A stretch of 12,021 bases of DNA from Thermodesulfobacteriota bacterium. Lineage in GTDB: Bacteria > Desulfobacterota > Desulfobacteria > Desulfobacterales > RPRI01. Positions 6,754 through 12,021 of the stretch are shown here, in pieces; the first letter of the stretch is position 1, and each line of letters begins with the position of its first letter. The position numbers and the translations under genes were made by a program. The stretch spans positions 1 to 12,021 of the forward strand of contig JAUPLM010000270.1 in the NCBI GenBank assembly GCA_030836965.1, read 5' to 3'. The notes under the pieces were generated by a model. That model searched no databases. It saw only the letters and a program-made list of their open reading frames with translations, and was not told where the DNA came from.

Positions 6754-6890
6754 GGCAAAGTAAAAAGCTCAGTATGCAAGGCGCGCAAATCATGAGGAAT
6801 GAAGCGTACATGTTATTACGCTGCAATGACGAAAGATGAAGCGCAATCCGCCATAGATCTTTGGCGGACAGAATGACTTTTTACAAAGCC
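6754..6890. repeat. Imperfect inverted-repeat element between the tRNA genes
   Basis: The ends GGCAAAGTAAAAAG (from 6754) and the complement of CTTTTTACAAAGCC (to 6890) match except for an AAA/TTT core, so the roughly 137-bp segment is bounded by inverted termini. Inside are a GCGTA/TACGC hairpin and a TCCGCCA/TGGCGGA hairpin with an 8-base loop (6847-6868). No coding frame is supported. The size, termini and internal hairpins suggest a non-autonomous MITE-like or REP-like intergenic repeat. I recall similar elements from deltaproteobacterial genomes, but that is memory and not a search result. Confidence 0.6.
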
Positions 6891-6902
6891 GTAATTTTAT
6901 TT

Positions 6903-6979
<77 letters not shown>

Positions 6980-7168
6980 ATTAATTGAAGCTGTTCGTCA
7001 ACTGCCGGAGCATTATTCAGATCGATTGACCGGCAATTTCATGGAAGGCGCCAAAACAACAGTCAGATCTGATTATAAAAAATAAAAACCCCATTTCACC
7101 TGCTGCACTTATACTTTGATGTACGCCCCCTATTCGCTCCCGTTACATATTTAAGTCAGGGTTTCCCA

Positions 7169-9835
7169 TTAATTTTTGGTTTTTTGTTTTTTGATTTGTT
7201 TTTTCAGATCGGCCTGCGTCCTGCTAAGTTCAGATTCAAGTTTCTTGGATTCAGTTATTTCCGTAAAGGTTATTACCAGGCCGTCGATCCGGTTTTCGAT
7301 GGTGTGGTAGGGCATTATGCGCACCTGGAAACACCGCCCTCCTGTTGTAGCAATCTGTTTTTCGACAAAGATCAGAGTTTGCATCACCTCATGAGCGTCG
7401 GCTTCAAGCTCCGGATAGACCAAATCCGAAACGATGTCGGTGATTGGCCTGCCTACATCCCCGGGAATCAGCTTGATGATCTGCGAGGTCCGGCTGGTGA
7501 ATCGCCGCACTTTGAGCGTTTCGTCCAGAAAGAGCGTTGCGATATCAGTGCTGTCCAAGAGGTTCTTCATGTCGTTGTTAATGTTTGAGTACTCATTAAC
7601 CTTGGCCTGGAGCTCGTTATTGACCGTCTGCAGTTCTTCGTTCATTGACTGCATTTCCTCTTTAGAGGTTGTCAGTTCCTCGTTTGTGCTCTGCAGTTCT
7701 TCATTGGCTGACTGCAACTCCTCGTTCAAAGATTTAAGCTCTTCCTGAGATGCCTGCATCTCTTCTCGGGTTGTCTGGATCTCATGGTTGGCCTGCATAA
7801 GTTCCCGTTCCAGTTCCAAAATCTGGGTGTTCTGGGTTAAAGATTCCAGGAGTTTACCGGACGCTTTGCCTCCGGTGGGCTTAGCCGCGTCCGTAAAGAC
7901 AGTCAGAAGCATCCCGCTCAGTAAGCCCGGGTCAGTAATGTACCGGATGGAAATGTCTATTGCCTGAACTCCGCCGTTTCTCTTCACTTTCACTTCCCTG
8001 ATGGTTATTGTACCTTTTCCTTCGATCGCCTTCCGGAAGGCCCCGGGTAATTTATAGCGCAGACCTTCCTGCGCCATGACGAAGAGGTTCCAGTTGACCT
8101 TTCCGGCAGCAGGCTCAAGGTACTTTCCGGTACGTCCGCTGATATAGAGGATATCGCCCTTGTCGTTCGTAAGCGCTGCAGCCGGGGCATACTCCTGCAG
8201 GATCAATTTATCTGCCATCTCCTGAAAATGTGGATAGGGTTTCCGTACCACATCTCTAGTCAACTCCATCTGCTGAGATGGGGAATAAATAGAGGGGAAC
8301 TTGATCTGTTTGTTCCCGGGAATGCCGGCAAGTTTCCGGTATATCTTCATCTTATCGTCCATAGGTTTGAAAAGACCGGTAAAAGCGCCAATAGTCTCCG
8401 CACTCCCCAGAAAAAGGACTCCGCCTGGATTGAGGCTGTAATGGAATAGAGGCAGAAGCTTTTTCTGGAGTTCCTGGGTCAGGTAAATGAGAAGGTTCCG
8501 GCAGATCAGGATATCTATTTTTGTGAAAGGCGGGTCCATTATTACATTCTGGGGGGCAAATATCACCATTTCGCGGATTTCCCTGCTTACACGCAGGCCG
8601 CCTTCCTCCTGAACAAAAAACCGGTGCATGCGGGCAGGCGAAACGTCGGCAGCAATGTTGGCTGGATAGATGCCCGCACGGGCATTATCTATGGCATCCT
8701 TGTCCAGATCGGTTGCAAAGATCTGGAGCGAAAAATTCCTCACCGGCTTGACATCCTTAATGGCTTCCCTGAAAATTATGGCCAGGGAATAGGCCTCTTC
8801 CCCCGTGGAGCAGCCTGGTATCCATGCTCTGAGAATACCTCCCGTCTTGCGGGCCGACAGAAGTTCCGGAAGAACTTTTACTTTCAGATGCTCCCACATT
8901 TCCGGATTGCGGAAGAAGCTGGTAACGCCGATCAGCAGTTCCCTGAAAAACAACTCCGCCTCCTGGGAGTTCTCCTGCAGGAACCGGACGTAGGCCTCGA
9001 TCCTGTCAATCTGATGTATACCCATGCGCCGCTCGATCCGGCGATAGACGGTGCTTTTCTTGTACTGAGAAAAGTCGTGGCCTGTTTTTGTCCGAAGTAT
9101 GATGAAGATCTTATCCAGTGCGCTCATGATCTTGCTCTCCAGCGGCGCTGCAACCCGGTCAGTGAGGAAAAGGCTATTGAGATAGTCAATGATCCGGCCC
9201 GGCAGTTCTTCCACAGGGGCAATTACGTCGGCCAGCCCCGCCTCAATCACGCTCCGGGGCATGCCGTCGAATTTTGCTGAGGCCGGCGCCTGGACGAATA
9301 CCGATCCGGCTTTTTCCTTGATGGCCCTTAAGCCCAGTGTGCCGTCTGAGCCCATACCCGAGAGGATAACACCAATACTTTTGTCATGCAGATCATCTGC
9401 CAGGGAGCGGAAAAAAAAATCGATGGGCAGGCGGAGCCCGTGTGAAGCCGTCGGATTGAAAAGGTGCAACTTTCCGTGCAGGATGGACAAGTCTTTGTTC
9501 GGAGGAATCACATAGACGGAATCGGGGTTGACTTGCATCAGGTCCTTAACCTGAACAACTGTCATGGGTGTAAATCGCTTGAGAAGTTCCACCATGATCC
9601 CCTTGTGGGTTGGGTCAAGATGCTGAACGATGACAAAGGCCATGCCGCTCTTTGCCGGCACGTTATTCAAAAACAGTTCAAGCGCCTCAAGTCCTCCTGC
9701 GGAAGCTCCGATGCCCACAATGGGAAATTGCTGATTAGTGTCGCGTGAAATACCTCTTTCCGGAACCGGCTTTTTCTTCGGGACGGAATTGCCGGATTTT
9801 ATCTGTCGCTTTGCGGGTTTTGTTTTTTTCTTCAT
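7169..9835 (-). CDS. CheB-CheR fusion protein with coiled coil and PAS domains
   Basis: This 888-residue protein fuses a chemotaxis methylesterase to a methyltransferase. After a lysine-rich tail (1-35), the CheB domain (about 37-222) shows the triad S45 in GASAGG, H72 in QHLDP and D164 in GMGSDG, with no receiver domain. The CheR domain (about 230-503) has STVYRRIERRMG (261-272), the SAM-site GCSTGEEAYS (341-350) and ILICRNLLIYL (442-452). A PAS-like segment (about 540-650), a long coiled coil (664-750) with heptads of the EELQSxN type, and a second PAS domain (about 755-862) follow. It ends in a basic tail with no histidine kinase, unlike many larger homologues. The ATG is preceded by AGGGG. 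It should modify receptor glutamates or act in two-component signalling, but no receptor or che gene is nearby. Confidence 0.93.
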   Translation of the reverse strand: MKKKTKPAKRQIKSGNSVPKKKPVPERGISRDTNQQFPIVGIGASAGGLEALELFLNNVPAKSGMAFVIVQHLDPTHKGIMVELLKRFTPMTVVQVKDLMQVNPDSVYVIPPNKDLSILHGKLHLFNPTASHGLRLPIDFFFRSLADDLHDKSIGVILSGMGSDGTLGLRAIKEKAGSVFVQAPASAKFDGMPRSVIEAGLADVIAPVEELPGRIIDYLNSLFLTDRVAAPLESKIMSALDKIFIILRTKTGHDFSQYKKSTVYRRIERRMGIHQIDRIEAYVRFLQENSQEAELFFRELLIGVTSFFRNPEMWEHLKVKVLPELLSARKTGGILRAWIPGCSTGEEAYSLAIIFREAIKDVKPVRNFSLQIFATDLDKDAIDNARAGIYPANIAADVSPARMHRFFVQEEGGLRVSREIREMVIFAPQNVIMDPPFTKIDILICRNLLIYLTQELQKKLLPLFHYSLNPGGVLFLGSAETIGAFTGLFKPMDDKMKIYRKLAGIPGNKQIKFPSIYSPSQQMELTRDVVRKPYPHFQEMADKLILQEYAPAAALTNDKGDILYISGRTGKYLEPAAGKVNWNLFVMAQEGLRYKLPGAFRKAIEGKGTITIREVKVKRNGGVQAIDISIRYITDPGLLSGMLLTVFTDAAKPTGGKASGKLLESLTQNTQILELERELMQANHEIQTTREEMQASQEELKSLNEELQSANEELQSTNEELTTSKEEMQSMNEELQTVNNELQAKVNEYSNINNDMKNLLDSTDIATLFLDETLKVRRFTSRTSQIIKLIPGDVGRPITDIVSDLVYPELEADAHEVMQTLIFVEKQIATTGGRCFQVRIMPYHTIENRIDGLVITFTEITESKKLESELSRTQADLKKQIKKQKTKN

Positions 9836-10320
9836 GTAGTCCCCTGATAATCAGTTTCATATTCTTATGCGGGCTGAATGATCTCTTGCCGGGATGAGCG
9901 AAGATCACGTAGATGTGCGTTTGTTCTTATGCTCAACAATGTTTAGATTGATCTATGATACGCGGAATTTCATTTTTCAGTCCGTATAGCCCGCCGTTGT
10001 TACGGTGATGATGGTTGTGTATGTGTAATGCGTCAAAAAGAACGCATAAGAATTTCGATGGGTCTGCTGAAATGCGGACTCAAAAGACCACATTACTACT
10101 GGTTTGTCAATGAATTATAATGTTTATCTAAAACTCTGCGTTAGAATTGCGCAAGGAACATAAATGATTACCGCCCGACGATTTGTATGGGTGCGCCAGA
10201 TTTGAAAAACGATGTTGCAGGAAGTTGTTTTAACCGAATGAACCATAAAACTCAGAGCGGAATGATTTAGTGTGGGGCTTGTGTGGGATTTTTTCTAAAA
10301 AAGCCGTATTTAGCCTAATC
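9836..10320. other. 485-bp intergenic region, no gene recognised
   Basis: No convincing coding frame or RNA gene was seen. The sequence TTCTTATGC occurs at 9862-9870 and 9924-9932, and its complement GCATAAGAA at 10044-10052. The first and third copies extend to an 11-base inverted match (CGCATAAGAAT). Two copies lie within 100 bases upstream of the CheB-CheR start and could be an operator, but this is speculative. A small CCGT/ACGG hairpin lies at 9994-10005. The heptamer and octamer repeats of the left half are absent. Bases 10140-10300 contain only frames of about 20 codons. Confidence 0.6.
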
Positions 10321-11388
10321 CTAACGCTGACTGACTACAATATCATCAAATCCAACAGTAATTGATTGATTCCCTGAATAAACAACGCAACCTAACCAGT
10401 CCCCGAAAAACGGCATAAACGGGGTTTCAGCAACAAGCTGACTATTGATGTAGAATTCCAGGGTAGTTCCCGATTTTCTTAACGTCAGCCTGTTCTTCGC
10501 ATCAGACTTGTTTACAGCCTTCTCCGGTCTGCCGAATATTCTCGTTACTGAATTACTATCTATGCTTTCATGAATAAAATACCTCTTGCCGGTTATAACA
10601 AACTGGTAATATGTCTTCAGGTCTCTCATTCCCCATACGAGACCATAACCGTAATCGTCTGTGCCGGACATCTTTTCAACGTTCATATCTATTCTAAAAT
10701 CGGATGTCTGATCTATAGGAATCTTTCTGGTGCTTATCCAGCTTCCACCTTTCTTCGATTCAAGAATATATTTTCCATTGACGATTTCAAACCGTTTTTC
10801 CTTATCGTTGACTATAAACCATCCCTTTTCATTCGAATTAAAACGCTCTTCAAACAAAACAGCGTCCCTGGCAATTAATGAACTCTCTTTTTCACCTAGG
10901 AGCTTTTTCGCAAGTCTCTTTGTTGAGTCGATCAGCTCATCAACTTCACATTTGCATGTATCCTCCGCGACAAGATCCACTCTACCCGTCTTAACGTCTA
11001 TCAACTGGAGCATCAGATAATAGGTCTTCCCCACAAGACCCACCGAACCGTTTACTATCTTTCCCACGCCGAGTATCTGCCCGGCTTCAACCTTGCACTC
11101 CTGCGCAACGCAGCCCGACATCTGGAATTTCTGCTCGCCTAGTATCTTGTTCATGTTGCCACGGTCTATCACTTCATACTTGTCGGACCTGGAAAACTCG
11201 TAAATGACGCTGTCTGTAAGCGGACGCGAAATGCCCTTGTCCCCGGTTGTAACTTCAAAGTCAAAGACTGCTATGTAATTATCTACCGTCTTTATTTCGG
11301 ATTTGTTCATTTTTTCGGCGGCTGAAACGCCGGATACGGTAAGAAAAATCAGGAACAATACAAAAAGAACTATATTTATTTTCTTCAT
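10321..11388 (-). CDS. Exported protein with CsgG-like and concanavalin/LamG-like domains
   Basis: From the ATG at 11388 (GAGG 9 bases upstream) this has 355 residues; a TTG at 11403 is less likely. Residues 1-23 form a signal peptide ending VSA before AEK. Residues 37-165 resemble the CsgG/curli-assembly-like periplasmic domain: IAVFDFEV (39-46), SRPLTDSVIYEF, YEVIDRGNMNKILGEQ, SGCVAQEC and a GKTYYLMLQLIDVKTGRV segment. Residues 178-355 look like a beta-sandwich of the concanavalin/3-keto-disaccharide hydrolase type: FEERF, WFIVNDKEKRFEIVNGKYIL, YGLVWGMRD, YYQFVI, LEFYINSQLV and VGFDDIVV. Cysteine pairs C93/C98 and C145/C147 may form disulfides. It probably acts in the periplasm or at the outer membrane. 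I cannot name a substrate. It lies 56 bases behind umuC, possibly co-transcribed. Confidence 0.75.
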   Translation of the reverse strand: MKKINIVLFVLFLIFLTVSGVSAAEKMNKSEIKTVDNYIAVFDFEVTTGDKGISRPLTDSVIYEFSRSDKYEVIDRGNMNKILGEQKFQMSGCVAQECKVEAGQILGVGKIVNGSVGLVGKTYYLMLQLIDVKTGRVDLVAEDTCKCEVDELIDSTKRLAKKLLGEKESSLIARDAVLFEERFNSNEKGWFIVNDKEKRFEIVNGKYILESKKGGSWISTRKIPIDQTSDFRIDMNVEKMSGTDDYGYGLVWGMRDLKTYYQFVITGKRYFIHESIDSNSVTRIFGRPEKAVNKSDAKNRLTLRKSGTTLEFYINSQLVAETPFMPFFGDWLGCVVYSGNQSITVGFDDIVVSQR

Positions 11389-11408
11389 TAAGTAATGCCT
11401 CAATGTAA

Positions 11409-11426
11409 GCAGGAAGAAACACCTGC
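11409..11426. other. Short hairpin between umuC and the exported-protein gene
   Basis: GCAGG (11409-11413) and CCTGC (11422-11426) form a 5-bp stem with an 8-base loop. On the minus strand it lies just upstream of the GAGG ribosome-binding site. No T-run follows, so it is not a standard terminator. It may be chance. Confidence 0.35.
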
Positions 11427-11444
11427 AATCTCAAACATCAAAAT

Positions 11445-12021
11445 TTAAATTACTTCCGGGATCTGATTCCAGTCTGTAGTATAAAAAGGAGAGCGTTTTT
11501 CGAAAGAGGTACGCCATGAATTGGTTCCTGCAAGCCCCGTCGCCGCATAAGTCAGGGTGCCCGAACCCATTTTAAGATTTACGGCATCGAGGGTTTTCAT
11601 AAGCTTCTCCGAGCGCTTCCGGTTTATATCGTCAAAAAGTCCCATTTGAATACGGGTATCAGGAAGTAAATCTCTGAACATGACACCGGCCCTTTTGAAC
11701 ATGCAGCCTCTCCTGTAAATTTCCTCAAGACACCCTCCCGCATACCGGATGAGTTCACCCGTATCTATTGTCGCAACGGGAAGGTTTATTGTTTTGATCC
11801 TATAATAAAAATCCTCTTTTTTGAAACGGCTCGTATGGAGAAAAACGGAAAGCTCACGGGTTGCCGCGTTCTCCCTGCGCAGCTTTTCCGCACCCATCGA
11901 CACATAGGTTGCCAGAGCTTCCTTCAGTTCGGAAAGGCTTTCAACCTGATTCCTGAATGTCCTTGAAACCGTAATTCCATTTTTGGGCTGAGGGCAGGTT
12001 TCAACCGAATAACAGGGAATT
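11445..12021 (-). CDS. umuC: DNA polymerase V-type protein UmuC, C-terminal part (runs off window)
   Basis: The frame is open to the right edge (first complete codon at 12020) and encodes about 191 C-terminal residues of a Y-family translesion polymerase of the UmuC type. The visible part covers the end of the little-finger domain (ITVSRTFRNQVESLSELKEALATYVSMGAEKLRREN) and the UmuC C-terminal domain: YRRGCMFKRAGVMFRDLLP, MGLFD, RSEKLMKTLDAVNLKMG and SPFYTTDWNQIPEVI. The catalytic palm lies outside the window. UmuC carries out error-prone synthesis past lesions with UmuD' and is normally under LexA control, but the promoter is not in view. A GTG at 11903 is internal and not the start. DinB (Pol IV) is less likely because it lacks this C-terminal extension. 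Confidence 0.93.
   Translation of the reverse strand, partial: IPCYSVETCPQPKNGITVSRTFRNQVESLSELKEALATYVSMGAEKLRRENAATRELSVFLHTSRFKKEDFYYRIKTINLPVATIDTGELIRYAGGCLEEIYRRGCMFKRAGVMFRDLLPDTRIQMGLFDDINRKRSEKLMKTLDAVNLKMGSGTLTYAATGLAGTNSWRTSFEKRSPFYTTDWNQIPEVI

Noticed and set aside
7060..7092. Bidirectional terminator between the tRNAs and the CheB-CheR gene
   Set aside because: TCAGATCTGA is a loopless palindrome. The A-run follows it on the plus strand and, on the minus strand, the T-run comes before the palindrome, so neither orientation has stem plus T-run.
6980..7168. Integrated element attached at tRNA-Arg
   Set aside because: No repeat of the tRNA 3' end was found downstream, and no integrase is present.
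8624..9280. A 218-codon plus-strand frame inside the CheB-CheR gene
   Set aside because: The opposite strand encodes intact CheB and CheR catalytic motifs, so this is a shadow.
10140..10300. Transposase remnant in the intergenic gap
   Set aside because: Only frames of about 20 codons occur and no transposase motif or terminal repeat was recognised.
10280..10320. Terminator after the exported-protein gene
   Set aside because: The run of T and A bases is present, but no convincing GC stem precedes it on the minus strand.

Overview
The window looks like a chromosomal segment of an anaerobic, probably Desulfobacterota-like (deltaproteobacterial) bacterium. The reasons are a ferredoxin-dependent 2-oxoacid oxidoreductase operon, a selenocysteine-specific elongation factor, a large CheB-CheR-PAS fusion and many short intergenic repeats. 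This assignment is an inference; no marker gene fixes the phylum.

Layout. Bases 1-234 are intergenic: octamer and heptamer repeats and a possible promoter. Bases 235-2953 (+) hold a tight four-gene operon, korD-korA-korB-korC, encoding a 2-oxoacid:ferredoxin oxidoreductase (most likely 2-oxoglutarate), with the ferredoxin-like subunit first. Next on the same strand come a HemW-type radical SAM protein (about 3015-4193), a 56-residue two-helix membrane protein (4306-4476) and selB (4473-6383), whose GTG start overlaps the preceding stop codon. A repeat-rich gap follows, then tRNA-His(GTG) and tRNA-Arg(TCG), separated by a roughly 140-bp imperfect inverted-repeat element.

The right half is on the minus strand and convergent with the left. 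It holds an 888-residue CheB-CheR-coiled coil-PAS protein (7169-9835), a 485-bp gap without a recognisable gene, an exported two-domain protein (CsgG-like N-terminus, concanavalin/LamG-like C-terminus, 10321-11388), and the C-terminal part of a UmuC-type translesion polymerase that runs off the right edge.

How the genes work together. The Kor complex decarboxylates 2-oxoacids oxidatively, or carboxylates acyl-CoA reductively, using ferredoxin. HemW and SelB are cofactor and translation factors that fit an anaerobe with heme enzymes and selenoproteins, but no selenoprotein gene, selA, selD or tRNA-Sec is visible here. The minus-strand genes appear unrelated to one another in function.

The least explained signal is a repeat system confined to about 1-6560. 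A block of heptamers (CGAWATT-like, strict 7-nt phase) is followed in the same order by a block of octamers (CTTGAAYC, strict 8-nt phase) ending in CTTTT. This composite occurs at three intergenic sites. A fourth site has an inverted pair of heptamer blocks that supplies the only in-frame ATG of the HemW gene.
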